Shown in pieces: positions 16,218 to 25,373 of a DNA stretch of 64,000 nucleotides. How positions within the stretch are numbered: the stretch's first letter is position 1; every line of letters begins with the position of its first letter. This stretch comes from Paenibacillus spongiae. Its GTDB lineage: Bacteria; Bacillota; Bacilli; Paenibacillales; Paenibacillaceae. The stretch spans positions 6,838,501-6,902,500 of the forward strand of contig NZ_CP091430.1 in NCBI RefSeq assembly GCF_024734895.1, given 5' to 3'. The notes under the pieces were generated by a model, which was not told where the DNA came from, did no database searches, and worked only from the letters and a program-made list of their open reading frames with translations. Both the position numbers and the translations under genes were made by a program.

Positions 16218-17180
16218 CTAGAAGATTGAAGTGTCGAGCACTTTTTTGGAAATGCGGTTCGCGGTAAAGACAAGGAACACTCCAATGGCTGCTTTCATCA
16301 AGCCTACGGCTGCCCCGTACGAATAGTTGCCCAGCTGAATCCCGTATTTGTAGGCGTACGTATCGATAACCTCGTAATATTCGCGGGTTTGCGCGTTCCC
16401 GATCAACAGCTGCTGCTCGAACCCGGCATTGAGAATGCCGCCGATGCCCAGAATCCACAGCAGCACGATCGTCGCGCGGATGCCCGGCAGCGTAATGTGC
16501 CACATCGAGCCCAGCCGTCCGAGACCGTCGACTTTGCCGGCCTCATAGATTTCCCCGTCTACCCCGGCCATCGCCGACAAATAGATGATCGTCGACCAGC
16601 CCACGTCTTTCCATAGATTCGACGCGGTAATAATCCCCCAGAAGTATTTCCCTTCCCCCAGATAGGAGATTGGCTGATCGATAATGCCAAGGCGCAGCAG
16701 AATATCGTTCAATATGCCCTCATTGCCCAGAAGCGTGAACAAGATGCTGGCCACCACGACCCAGGAGATAAAATGGGGCAAATACGAAATCGTCTGCACC
16801 ACTTGTTTGAATCTCTTCTTGCGCAGTTCATTGAGCAGCAGCGCCAGGATGATCGGCGCAGGAAATCCGACAAGAATATTCAAGCCGCTGATCACCAGCG
16901 TATTTCGGAGAACATTGCCGAAATCCGGCGAGTCAATGAATGCCTTGAAGTGCTTTAGCCCTACCCAATCGCTGGATAGAATCGACTTGCCCGGCACATA
17001 GTCGACAAAAGCCATCATGATTCCGTACATCGGAACGTAGTTGAAGATGATGACCCAGGCGATTAGCGGAATACTGATGAACCATAAATTCCTTTCCCTG
17101 TACAGCGTCTTCTTCCACCGTGCCCAGCCGGAGTTGGGTGCTGCAGGAAGCGAAACGTGATCGTAGACCGGTTTTTTCAT
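16218..17180 (-). CDS. Carbohydrate ABC transporter permease (LplB type)
   Basis: A 320-residue permease. It opens with a cytoplasmic segment and WKKTLYRERNLWFISIPLIAWVIIFNYVPMYG, typical of the LplB/YtcP-associated family, and carries the EAA loop EAGKVDGLGRLGSMWHITLP (about residues 217-236). With its partner it should move oligosaccharide delivered by the lipoprotein upstream. ATG at 17180 follows AAGGAGGAAGCTTCGTC. A strong hairpin precedes it in the mRNA, so expression of the permeases is probably lower than that of the binding protein. Confidence 0.9.
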   Translation of the reverse strand: MKKPVYDHVSLPAAPNSGWARWKKTLYRERNLWFISIPLIAWVIIFNYVPMYGIMMAFVDYVPGKSILSSDWVGLKHFKAFIDSPDFGNVLRNTLVISGLNILVGFPAPIILALLLNELRKKRFKQVVQTISYLPHFISWVVVASILFTLLGNEGILNDILLRLGIIDQPISYLGEGKYFWGIITASNLWKDVGWSTIIYLSAMAGVDGEIYEAGKVDGLGRLGSMWHITLPGIRATIVLLWILGIGGILNAGFEQQLLIGNAQTREYYEVIDTYAYKYGIQLGNYSYGAAVGLMKAAIGVFLVFTANRISKKVLDTSIF

Positions 17181-17305
17181 GACGAAGCTTCCTCCTTAAC
17201 CAACATGTCCATCGTTCGTGATGATGAAGAAACGGCCATCGCCACCCTCTGCGGCAATACGGGCTTCTTCCCTCCGAAGGATCTCGGGAGCTGTATTCTT
17301 AGAAC

Positions 17306-17331
17306 AAGAGGAAGGCAGCAGCCTTCCTCTT
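17306..17331 (-). terminator. Attenuator-like hairpin between binding protein and permease
   Basis: AAGAGGAAGGC (17306-17316), loop AGCA, GCCTTCCTCTT (17321-17331), a perfect 11-bp stem 12 bases after the solute-binding protein stop. Placement after the binding protein gene is common in ABC operons, where it stabilises or limits the transcript. Confidence 0.65.
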
Positions 17332-17343
17332 CAATGATCCCTT

Positions 17344-19029
17344 CTACCATTCCGCAAGCCGCCGTTGATACTCTCTCGTGCGGAAAGCCTCGATGTCTTT
17401 GAGCCCGGAGCTATTCAGCTTATCGCGCATATCATTGAAGTTCTTGACCGCTTCTTCCTCGGTTTTGGACGTGACGGCCTTGGCCCACAGCGTCTCCAGC
17501 ATCTCTTCCACCTGCGTATTGGTCACGGCCAACAGATCGTTGCCCGGAATCTGGATCACGCCGAGCGTGTTGTCGTAGATCGTGTCCTTCAGATTCTCGT
17601 TCATCAGCTTCTTCCACTTCGCCTCGTCGTTGAAGTTCTGGTCGAACCAGTAGGTGCTCTTGCCGTCATCCTTCATCGTTCCGACACCTTCGACAAGCGT
17701 AAAGACGCCTTGTCCAAGCTTGTCGCTGTTCGTGAAATCATAGGTGCCGTTGATGATCGCTTGCTTCATGGCATCCACCCATTTGAACGTGCCGTTCTCA
17801 TAGGTCCATACCGAGTTCTCCAGATTCGGTACGCCCCAGCCGATAATTCTCGTGCCCATGTCGGTTATGGAGAAGTTGAACCACTTCATGATTTGCTCCG
17901 GATTCTTCGCCTTATCCGTAATGATGGTACGGTAGGAGCCGCGTCCATTCAGGGCGGTCAGTTTGGCCTGCTCGGCCGAATCGGCCTTGACCTTCACTTG
18001 AATGAAACGCTCCTCATCCTTCCAATTCGGGTTCGTCTTCTGCCATACTTCATGACCGGCATTCCAGGATACCCACCAGGAGCCGATATGGCCCATGACC
18101 CGTTCTGCGGAAAATTTCGCTTTCCAATCGTCGAAGGTATTGATGAAGCTGTCCGGATCGAGCATGCCGTCACGGTAGACCTTGTTCATGAACTTCGTCA
18201 TTTCAAGGCCTTCCGGCGTGTTGATCCAGTGCGTATTCGTACCGTCTTGGCCGATCTTATAGCCGGCCTGCAAGCCCCACATGCCGCCAAGCGTAGGAGC
18301 GACGACTTTGTACATCGGCGCATAGCCGGAGAGGGCATACGTCTTCTCCCCCTTGCTGTTCTTCGGGTGGGCCGCTTGCATCTGTTTCAGAATGCCGTAG
18401 AATTCGTCCGGCGTGCTGAACGCCGGGGAGCCCATCGCCGTCCACCAGTCATACCGGATATGGCCCGATGCGCCCGGGATCGGAAGAATCCCCCAATAGC
18501 TCGGGAGCGTGTACAATTTGCCGTCTTTATCCAAGAAGGATTTGTACAAATCGCCTAACTGGCTTTTTACATTCGGCGCATACTCGTCGATATACTGGCC
18601 GAGCTCGATGGCTTTCCCTTGGGCAATCCATTTGGCCGCTTGTTCGTCACTCAGCATCGTAATGACTTCCGGGTAATCGCCGGACGCCAGCATCAGGTTT
18701 AATTTCTCGTTCATATCGACGTCGTACACGATCTTGTTCATCTTGACGTTAAACTTCTCTTGCAGAAATTGCTGCATCAGCTTGCTGTTCTCTTTAACCG
18801 TATCCGGGTTGTCTTGGCCTGCGTAGAAATTGATCTCAAGCGTCTCCTTCGGAACCTTCCATCCGAATTCATTGGCCGCTTCCTCGCCGCCGGTATCCGT
18901 TGAAGGATTGCCGCTGTCCGCATTGCCGGCATTCTTGGCAGGTGACGGTTCATTATTGTTCTTGGAACAGCCGGCCAGCATCGATATAACAAGTGCACAA
19001 ATTAGGGTAAGCGTGATTATCTTCTTCAA
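17344..19029 (-). CDS. Extracellular solute-binding lipoprotein of sugar ABC transporter (LplA type)
   Basis: A 561-residue lipoprotein. The signal peptide (KKIITLTLICALVISM) ends in the lipobox LAGC, followed by an N/S/G/P-rich tether, then a two-lobed binding domain of the large LplA/YtcQ class (PEVITMLSDEQAAKWIAQGKAIELGQYI). It should capture an oligosaccharide at the cell surface for the LplB/LplC permeases. TTG at 19029 follows GGAGGTGCAGC. The promoter region carries a cre-type sequence at 19161-19175. The adjacent YesM/YesN pair at 19.4-22.2 kb is the likely inducer-responsive control. Confidence 0.93.
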   Translation of the reverse strand: MKKIITLTLICALVISMLAGCSKNNNEPSPAKNAGNADSGNPSTDTGGEEAANEFGWKVPKETLEINFYAGQDNPDTVKENSKLMQQFLQEKFNVKMNKIVYDVDMNEKLNLMLASGDYPEVITMLSDEQAAKWIAQGKAIELGQYIDEYAPNVKSQLGDLYKSFLDKDGKLYTLPSYWGILPIPGASGHIRYDWWTAMGSPAFSTPDEFYGILKQMQAAHPKNSKGEKTYALSGYAPMYKVVAPTLGGMWGLQAGYKIGQDGTNTHWINTPEGLEMTKFMNKVYRDGMLDPDSFINTFDDWKAKFSAERVMGHIGSWWVSWNAGHEVWQKTNPNWKDEERFIQVKVKADSAEQAKLTALNGRGSYRTIITDKAKNPEQIMKWFNFSITDMGTRIIGWGVPNLENSVWTYENGTFKWVDAMKQAIINGTYDFTNSDKLGQGVFTLVEGVGTMKDDGKSTYWFDQNFNDEAKWKKLMNENLKDTIYDNTLGVIQIPGNDLLAVTNTQVEEMLETLWAKAVTSKTEEEAVKNFNDMRDKLNSSGLKDIEAFRTREYQRRLAEW

Positions 19030-19160
19030 GCTGCACCTCCGGGAAGGATTATTTTTCCACTTTTACGTCTGATCAGCTAGCGAGTACTATGATGCCTGGA
19101 ATCACCACCCTAACGATAAATTGTCGCGAATATGTCCGCCTTTGTTTCATTCGCCGCAAA

Positions 19161-19175
19161 TGTTTGCGCTTTCAA
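19161..19175 (-). promoter_or_regulatory. Catabolite-responsive element (cre) upstream of locus A
   Basis: On the minus strand TTGAAAGCGCAAACA matches the degenerate cre consensus WTGNAANCGNWNNCW at every defined position. It lies about 130 bases upstream of the binding-protein start, so CcpA would be expected to repress or modulate the operon when preferred sugars are present. Confidence 0.6.
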
Positions 19176-19333
19176 GTACACACATTGTACAACGCCGAAT
19201 TTCAACGCGTATATGGCATTTCTTGTTCGGGTGTATCATTTCTTGCACCAAGAACATCCGGCAAACGGCCTCTTGGCAGGCAAAAGGGGCTCTCCCTCAT
19301 CCCCTCGGAAAAAGAAGCTGCGGGTCGCTGAAA

Positions 19334-19362
19334 AATGAAAAAAAGAACGGATCGACCGTTCC
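19334..19362 (-). terminator. Intrinsic terminator of the locus A two-component operon
   Basis: On the minus strand GAACGG-TCGAT-CCGTTC is followed by seven T residues. It begins a base or two after the stop codon of the response regulator. Confidence 0.8.
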
Positions 19363-19363
19363 T

Positions 19364-20425
19364 TTATCTCCCCATATCCTCCTCTACTCTTCTAAACTCC
19401 GTTGGCGTAATGCCGGTGAATTTCTTGAACGCCTTGGCAAAATGGTGATAGTTCGTGTAGCCGACCAGCATTGCCACATCGCCGACCTTATGCTCGGGAC
19501 GGACCAACAGCTCCTTCGCATGTCCGATCCGAAGCGCGGTCAGATATTTCATGAAATTCGTTCCCGTCTCCTCCTTGAATACCCGGCTGAAATACGCAGG
19601 CGACATGCGGGCATGTTCAGCCGCATTCAAAAGCGATAACTCGCTATTCGAAAAGTTCCCATCAATATAGTCGATCGTTTTCTTCATCTGCCGGGAATGC
19701 CCCCAATTCCGGAGCTGGGCGGTCTCACTAAACATGCTCATGCATTCGTCATGGAATTGCTTATGCCACTCTTCCGGCGGTTGAGACGGACTGCGCTCGC
19801 AGGCGCATGATAACGGAAAGGGTCTGCCGCTTCGTTCTTCAAGCTGACGCGAAACATATTCAAGCAGATCTCTGTAGATCTCTCTGACAAGCCCGGCCTC
19901 CACCCCCTGCTGCATAAGCTCGGCGCCCATCGATTCCAGCTTGCCGCGCAGACTGCTTTCCTGAAGGGTCCAAATCGCGCTTACGATTTGATCCCCGTTA
20001 TCCACGAGCTTCCACATCTGTTCCCTGCGGTCGGTTTGCCGCTGTTCATTGTTTATATGCCGCTCGTAGATTCGCTGCAGCAGCTGCTTGAATTCATCGG
20101 GATGGATCGGTTTGAGCAAATAATCCGTCACATTATACCGGATGGCCTGCTGGGCGTAATTGAATTCGCTGTAGCCGGAAATGACTATGATCTCCATATC
20201 GCTGTATGCCCGCTTGACTTCCGCGATCAGCTCCAGCCCGTCCATGACCGGCATGCATATATCGGTGATGAGCAGATGCGGCGGATCGGCATGAATGAGC
20301 TCCAGCGCCTCTTGGCCGTTCTTGGCCTCGCCTGCGATTTGGAAGTCCGGGTTGGCGGCTTCAATCATGACCCGCAAGCTTCGTTTGATCATTTTCTCGT
20401 CATCGACCGTAATGATCGTGAACAT
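19364..20425 (-). CDS. YesN-type response regulator with AraC output domain
   Basis: A 353-residue regulator. The receiver domain (1-120: IITVDDEKMIKRSLR, phospho-acceptor in LLITDICMPVMDG, lysine in DYLLKPIHP) is followed by a spacer of about 130 residues and a C-terminal AraC DNA-binding domain (AAEHARMSPAYFSRVFKEETG, then DVAMLVGYTNYHHFAKAFKK, TGITPTEFRR). I chose the ATG at 20425 (MFTIITVDDE) with AGGGGTGAGGCT before it. The frame is open upstream only as overlap. It starts 4 bases after the sensor kinase stop. With the kinase it should sense an extracellular sugar and activate the binding-protein operon next door. Confidence 0.93.
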   Translation of the reverse strand: MFTIITVDDEKMIKRSLRVMIEAANPDFQIAGEAKNGQEALELIHADPPHLLITDICMPVMDGLELIAEVKRAYSDMEIIVISGYSEFNYAQQAIRYNVTDYLLKPIHPDEFKQLLQRIYERHINNEQRQTDRREQMWKLVDNGDQIVSAIWTLQESSLRGKLESMGAELMQQGVEAGLVREIYRDLLEYVSRQLEERSGRPFPLSCACERSPSQPPEEWHKQFHDECMSMFSETAQLRNWGHSRQMKKTIDYIDGNFSNSELSLLNAAEHARMSPAYFSRVFKEETGTNFMKYLTALRIGHAKELLVRPEHKVGDVAMLVGYTNYHHFAKAFKKFTGITPTEFRRVEEDMGR

Positions 20426-20429
20426 AGCC

Positions 20430-22190
20430 TCACCCCTGTTCGCTGTTATTTCGAAATGGAAGCGCAATCCGAATGACCGTCCCCGTATGGTCAGACCGTA
20501 CGAACGCCAGTCCGAAGCGCTCCCCGAAGAAGAGCTGGATTCTGTCGTGTACATTCAACAAGCCTAAGCAGTCGCATTCCGTTCTCTCGCTCGTCCCATG
20601 AAACAAGCCGTTGTAGTAATCCATCGTATGCGGATCCATGCCGCCTCCCTGATCTTCAATGTACAGGTAGAAGGCATCGCCGGCTAACTCCCCGCTTACC
20701 GAGAGATAAACCGCTTCCAATTTATGCTTTTGATAGCCGTGCTTGAACACGTTCTCCAATAAGGGCTGCAGCGTCATCGGAACGGCCGTTACATGGCCGA
20801 TCAGGCTGTCGTCGATCCGGATATCCACCTGCAAATTTTCAAAGCGTTCCATCTGAATGTCGAGATAGTCTCTCATATAATCCAGCTCCATGGACAACGG
20901 CACCGTTCTGGTGTGATTCTCCACGCTGTAGCGGAATATTCTTGCGAGCGAATTGATAATGCGGCTAATAACCGGCTTGTTCTCGATAATGGCGTGGGAG
21001 TTCACGATTTCCAGCGTATTGTACAGGAAGTGGGGATTGATCTGGTATTGCAGCGCCTGCATCCTGGAATCCAAATGCCTGAGCTCCGACTCCTTCTCCT
21101 TCAACTGAAATTCGCTTACCGTGCGAATCAGATTGTTGATTTCATCGACCATGCTGTTGAAGCTGCGGTACAGGTAGCCGATCTCGCCTTTCTTCGCGCT
21201 CGGAAGCCGCGCATCCAGTTTGCCGCTTTCTACCCGCTTCATCATTCGCTGCAGCACAAGGATCGAATCCGTTAAGGAGAAGGACACCGAGATGACGACA
21301 ATCAGGCTGAAGATTAGGGCAATGATGCCGATCACGAACGTAACGTTCCTCAGTTTGACCAAATCGCGATTCAATTCGGACAAGGGAACCTCCGAGAAGA
21401 ACGTCAGATTGGTGACATCGGACCACCGGTAGCTGACCAGCATTTTTTTGCCGTCCACGTTCTCGACGTTCCCCCCGGCCGACCTCGTTTTCATGCGATC
21501 CAGATGAGAAACGGGGATGCCTTCCCCCCATCTCTTGTGATCGGGATAATATAAGTAACGCCCCTGTGCGTCGGCAATCCATGCAAATCCTGTATCTCCA
21601 AGCATGACTCCACTCGAAAAGGCACTCACTTTATCCAGCCGGAGATCGATGATCATAATTCCCCAATTCTGCGTTCCCGGACTGAAAAATTTCACGGCCA
21701 TCGTAAACAGCTTCACGTCCAGATACTGATTCATCCCGATAATCTCGAATTTGCCCGAGTGGTCCAATTGGCCGGCGATCGACTGGAAACGCTTCTCGGC
21801 GTATAGATTGCTGTAGCTCGACCCTGCTATTTTCTTCTGGGATACGATCGAGATCCCATAGATGTCCGGCCGGCCGACCATCACGTTGTAGAACATCTTG
21901 TTCAGCTGTTTCGTATAGAGCAGCCGCTCGTAAGGCCCTTTGCCGGAATTCTCCAGGTATTGGGCCACGGCCGGGCGCGCAATCATCGGCAGCGTCAAAT
22001 CGACGATCTCCGAGAAATAAGAGTCCAGCCTGCTGCTCATCTGCTTGATGATCTCGCCGCTGAGCTTCAGCGTGTTGTCCTGAATAATCCGCGCCGACAT
22101 CTGGTACCAGTAGATGCCAAGAGCGCTTACCAGCATAAAAAAAAGCACAACCGTCACCATGATTTTATTTCTTATCGAGAAAGGCCGCAT
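20430..22190 (-). CDS. YesM-type sensor histidine kinase
   Basis: A 586-residue membrane kinase. Order of parts: TM1 (about residues 12-32), an extracellular sensor of the dCACHE type, TM2, a HAMP segment (RMMKRVESGKLDARLPSAKKGEIG), then the LytS/YesM-type His_kinase domain with QINPHFLYNTLEIVN (phospho-accepting His) and a HATPase (PLLENVFKHGY, then EDQGGGMD). I chose the ATG at 22190 (MRPFSIRNKI) because AGGAG precedes it at a good distance. The frame stays open for 29 more codons without a better site. It forms an operon with the YesN-type regulator. Confidence 0.92.
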   Translation of the reverse strand: MRPFSIRNKIMVTVVLFFMLVSALGIYWYQMSARIIQDNTLKLSGEIIKQMSSRLDSYFSEIVDLTLPMIARPAVAQYLENSGKGPYERLLYTKQLNKMFYNVMVGRPDIYGISIVSQKKIAGSSYSNLYAEKRFQSIAGQLDHSGKFEIIGMNQYLDVKLFTMAVKFFSPGTQNWGIMIIDLRLDKVSAFSSGVMLGDTGFAWIADAQGRYLYYPDHKRWGEGIPVSHLDRMKTRSAGGNVENVDGKKMLVSYRWSDVTNLTFFSEVPLSELNRDLVKLRNVTFVIGIIALIFSLIVVISVSFSLTDSILVLQRMMKRVESGKLDARLPSAKKGEIGYLYRSFNSMVDEINNLIRTVSEFQLKEKESELRHLDSRMQALQYQINPHFLYNTLEIVNSHAIIENKPVISRIINSLARIFRYSVENHTRTVPLSMELDYMRDYLDIQMERFENLQVDIRIDDSLIGHVTAVPMTLQPLLENVFKHGYQKHKLEAVYLSVSGELAGDAFYLYIEDQGGGMDPHTMDYYNGLFHGTSERTECDCLGLLNVHDRIQLFFGERFGLAFVRSDHTGTVIRIALPFRNNSEQG

Positions 22191-22300
22191 CGGTATGGCT
22201 CCTGTCTGTGGTTTATTCCACCAGACATATTCCACAGTTCTATGAAATATCCCTTTAACCGACATTAACGTCGCCATATGGGAAAGATTGCAGAACGATA

Positions 22301-22333
22301 AGAGACCCAGAACCGATCCGGTCCTGGGTCTCT
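22301..22333 (-). terminator. Terminator at the end of locus B operon
   Basis: AGAGACCCAG (22301-22310) pairs with CTGGGTCTCT (22324-22333), and the inner ACC/GGT bases add to the stem. It lies about 12 bases after the stop of the 638-aa gene and before the YesM gene, separating locus B from the locus A regulators. Confidence 0.75.
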
Positions 22334-22344
22334 AGTACAATATT

Positions 22345-24261
22345 CTATTGCGTCCTGCCTGTCAGAATCTCGCCCTCGTATCGGTCCGGCCATACCGAAG
22401 CATACGTCGGACGGTTCACATAGCGGGACACGGACAGCTTCAGCCGGCATCCCGCTCCCGGGGCAAGCTCGATGGCGAGCCATTTGTCCCCCACAGCCGA
22501 CCGCTGCATCTCCTCGCCCTGCTGGTTAAACATCTTGACCTCTTCGAAACGGTGTTCTCCGAAGGCCCCTGCCTGCACGATAACTTCCTTCCATTCAAAC
22601 AAGCTCAGATTCACCAGTTGAAGCGTGATTGAATCCGCATCAACGGATTCCACGAGCGCCCCGACATCGGCCGGCAGCCCCGGCCGCTGCCTCCGAGCAT
22701 CATAGTACCGGACACTGGCATGCTGCAGGCCGCCATGCGAAATATGCATGGGCGCTCCAAGCGTCATTTGCAGCAGCCCTTCGAAATAAATCGGGCACAT
22801 CTCCTGCCACTTGTGAATGCTGGACAGATCGTCCAGATTGAACCCGTCCGAGCGCCACTCCTCGGGGTCGCCTTCCGCCGAGCGCATTTTCAATAGTTGA
22901 TGATGGATCAGCCTGTAATTAGCCTCCAGTATTCGCTCGGGATAATCAGGGAAGTTCCCCTGCATGTATTGAAACCAAGGAATCGTATTGCCGTTGTAAT
23001 GCTTCGTGCTCCGATGTGCCCCCTCCGCCGTCCCCGAAAGCCCGGGAATAGCAATTTTGAGCGAGCTGTCATCCAGCCCGATCCGCCGCACTCTCTCCAG
23101 ATCCTCATTCGCCATGGAGATGAACCAGAGATGAATTGGGTACAGGGGGTCCGCAGGCCGGTAATCCGACCAGCCCGCATCCAGATGTTTATAGGGGACC
23201 AGCTCGCAGCCTTCTACAACCTTTCGGAGCTCCCAATTGCGGTCCAGCTGAGACCGGGCGATATCCAGCTGCTTCATATCCCCTGTCAGGAGAACGGCAT
23301 TGGTCGCCGCGATGATCAACGGCTCGATAATCGTCAAGAAACCGTGCGGCCAGCGCCAGCCGTAATAACCGCCCCACCATTTGCCGTCCATATATTCCCC
23401 GACTACCCCGGTTAAGCCTACATTATCCGGTATGATACCGCCGTTGGCCGCAATCCTCTCCTTCCACGCCGCTGCATAATCCAACACCCAATCGCGATCG
23501 GATTGTTGACCGGTATACAGATAGGCGTTAGTAACCATTCCCGTTGCGTTCAGATTGAGCGGAACATCTCCCCTGGCCATCCGCTGGTTCATCAGCCGGA
23601 TGATTTCCTTGTATACCGCGTCATCCGACCAAGCGCACTTCCCCGAAGCAAAGTCAACGCCCGGCACATCTTCAAAAGGCGCCGCGTAATGATCGAGAAT
23701 CCCGCGATGCGTGATCCAATCCTCTTCCGTCATGTCAAACCGCGGCCCCTTGCTTCCGTTAATGGGCGATCGGATCAGCCGTTTTTCTTTGTCGTAATTG
23801 CTCGCATCCCGGTCATCGCCTGTATACATCGCCGCAAACCGCCCGGCTCTCTGCCTGTTTTTCAAGCAGCTTGGTTCGGCAAGCCCGAGGAAATAAAAAT
23901 ATAGATAGCCTTCTCCATGATGCATCCAGTCGTAATAAGCATCGAATTCGCGATTGATTTGCCCATATTCCGTCCACTGCCACGTAATGCCTTCCCATAC
24001 CTTGCGGGCCAGCTCCAACGTTTCGTCGCTGCCGCCCAGAACATACAGAAGCGCCAGATACATGAACCCTTCATAAGGGTCATCCGAGCCGTCCATGCCG
24101 GGCCAATCCGACCGCCAAATCAAGGTGCCGTCGGACCGGACGTACCGATTCACAAATTCGACCGCCGCTTGATTCAGCGAATCGAACAGCAGCCGCTCCA
24201 TAAGCGCCCATTGAGGAGGCACCCAGCTTGCTTCAGCCGTCATTTTTATCATCGCCTGCAT
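22345..24261 (-). CDS. Large uncharacterised protein, probable alpha/alpha-barrel carbohydrate enzyme
   Basis: A 638-residue protein with no signal peptide or membrane span. The N-terminal 450 residues are helix-rich with repeated aromatic clusters (YGWRWPHGFLTIIEPLIIAA, DAYYDWMHHGEGYLYFYFLG), which suggests an (alpha/alpha)6 toroid like those of heparinase-, hydrolase- or lyase-type enzymes. The C-terminal 130 residues look like a beta-sandwich (DSITLQLVNLSLFEWKEVIVQ). I cannot assign a numbered family or catalytic residues. It is the last gene of locus B, 34 bases after a PhyH gene, so it probably modifies the imported glycan. The start is uncertain between ATG codons at 24261, 24252 and 24243. 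Confidence 0.6.
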   Translation of the reverse strand: MQAMIKMTAEASWVPPQWALMERLLFDSLNQAAVEFVNRYVRSDGTLIWRSDWPGMDGSDDPYEGFMYLALLYVLGGSDETLELARKVWEGITWQWTEYGQINREFDAYYDWMHHGEGYLYFYFLGLAEPSCLKNRQRAGRFAAMYTGDDRDASNYDKEKRLIRSPINGSKGPRFDMTEEDWITHRGILDHYAAPFEDVPGVDFASGKCAWSDDAVYKEIIRLMNQRMARGDVPLNLNATGMVTNAYLYTGQQSDRDWVLDYAAAWKERIAANGGIIPDNVGLTGVVGEYMDGKWWGGYYGWRWPHGFLTIIEPLIIAATNAVLLTGDMKQLDIARSQLDRNWELRKVVEGCELVPYKHLDAGWSDYRPADPLYPIHLWFISMANEDLERVRRIGLDDSSLKIAIPGLSGTAEGAHRSTKHYNGNTIPWFQYMQGNFPDYPERILEANYRLIHHQLLKMRSAEGDPEEWRSDGFNLDDLSSIHKWQEMCPIYFEGLLQMTLGAPMHISHGGLQHASVRYYDARRQRPGLPADVGALVESVDADSITLQLVNLSLFEWKEVIVQAGAFGEHRFEEVKMFNQQGEEMQRSAVGDKWLAIELAPGAGCRLKLSVSRYVNRPTYASVWPDRYEGEILTGRTQ

Positions 24262-24295
24262 CTCCCTGCTGAATCGGAATGGAAATGTGCAGCAT

Positions 24296-25057
24296 CTATC
24301 GTTTCTTCATAATCGAATCGTTGCCGGCCAGAAACCGCCAAAATTCGAGCCGTTGGAAGTATTCCTTCTGCCAATCGGATCCGTACCAAGGATACTGCGT
24401 CTTTAGGATCTCGATGACTTCCGGATCGTCATAACCGTCGGTACGGAACAGATTGCGCTGCTGCTCCGCCGCATTCAAACGGATTTTGAACACGAAACGG
24501 GTCCGGTCCGTCTTGTTGGGCTGGGCGCAGTGCCAAATATCCTGGTGCATAAAGGCGATGGTTCCCGCCTTCGCGGCCAGATGGCGCTGTCCCTCAAAGT
24601 TCTTGTACCGCGATATGCTCCAATAACATGCACGCCGCAGATGGGAGCCGGGCAGTACCAGCGTCGGTCCCATCTCAATCGGCGTATCGTGCGCGAAATA
24701 GAAGGCCTGAATGTCGAAATGATGAGGATTGGGATTCATGACACCGGAGTCCACATGCCAATTCTGCGATTTGCTGTTTTTCGGCTGGACCGTATGCAGA
24801 TAAGAATGATCATAGACATAATTCCGGCCGACCAGACTTTCAATGACGCCATTGACCTGAGGAAGATCAAATACTTTGCGGATCGCCTCCGAGCTGTTCC
24901 AGAATTCATAGCCCTGAGGATGAACCGTCAATTCATCCCGGTAGACCGCCTCATTGAGCTCTTGAGGCACGAGTTCTTCCAAGACAATCAGCCCGTCGCT
25001 GCAGAAACGGGCCATCTGCCTCGCATCAAGCAGATGCTCCATCGCCGTTCTAGCCAT
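24296..25057 (-). CDS. Phytanoyl-CoA dioxygenase (PhyH) family protein in sugar operon
   Basis: A 253-residue Fe(II)/2-oxoglutarate dioxygenase. The HxD pair is in QNWHVDSGVMNPN and the distal histidine in DIWHCAQPN. The 2-oxoglutarate-binding arginine is probably in KTDRTRFVFKIRLN. Its ATG at 25057 overlaps the end of the preceding 98-aa gene by 8 bases, so the two are translationally coupled. Finding this fold inside an ABC-transporter/beta-helix/SDR operon suggests that it acts on a sugar or sugar-derived acid, but no substrate can be read from the sequence. It is unrelated in context to the PhyH gene at 7.6 kb. Confidence 0.85.
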   Translation of the reverse strand: MARTAMEHLLDARQMARFCSDGLIVLEELVPQELNEAVYRDELTVHPQGYEFWNSSEAIRKVFDLPQVNGVIESLVGRNYVYDHSYLHTVQPKNSKSQNWHVDSGVMNPNPHHFDIQAFYFAHDTPIEMGPTLVLPGSHLRRACYWSISRYKNFEGQRHLAAKAGTIAFMHQDIWHCAQPNKTDRTRFVFKIRLNAAEQQRNLFRTDGYDDPEVIEILKTQYPWYGSDWQKEYFQRLEFWRFLAGNDSIMKKR

Positions 25058-25346
25058 TCACCTCGACCTCCCTCTCCAGCAGATATTCCCACGGCAGATG
25101 ACCGGTTTCATTCTCGTGGCCATGCACGAAATAAGGCAGCTGGGGAGCTTGGATCACTCTCCATCCGTCTCTCATGGCCTCCAGCACCGAGCCGTAAGGA
25201 GGCACCGCGGAATCGCCCGTTTCCATCTGGCTGTCTGCTCCCGATGCGCCGTCGTAGAGCGCCCACGCTATGGTTTTGGAGCTGAGCTCCGGATTCACCA
25301 AGCACAGAAACAATAGCTGCTGTCTTTTCTTTGTCATTAGGTTCAC
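25050..25346 (-). CDS. 98-aa conserved-looking protein coupled to the PhyH gene, unknown function
   Basis: A 98-residue soluble protein that I do not recognise. It has a hydrophobic beta start (QQLLFLCLVNPELSSKTIAWALYDG), a Gly/Asp-rich middle (GDSAVPPYGSVLEAMRDGWRVIQ) and an acidic end. Cysteine, Asn-Pro and Trp positions give it a folded rather than random look. Its stop lies inside the PhyH start region (8-base overlap), and it starts 27 bases after the SDR gene, so it belongs to the operon. It might be a subunit or accessory protein of the dioxygenase, but that is inference from position only. Opposite-strand frames in the region are shadows. Confidence 0.65.
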   Translation of the reverse strand: MNLMTKKRQQLLFLCLVNPELSSKTIAWALYDGASGADSQMETGDSAVPPYGSVLEAMRDGWRVIQAPQLPYFVHGHENETGHLPWEYLLEREVEVNG

Positions 25347-25373
25347 ACCTCGCTCATCTTCATGATTTCTTAA

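Noticed and set aside
17365..18558. 397-aa plus-strand frame opposite the locus A binding-protein gene
   Set aside because: It lies wholly antisense to a clear lipoprotein gene, has no domain and reflects GC-rich codon use. Similar antisense frames at 31010-31825, 39277-40626 and 27442-28185 were rejected for the same reason.
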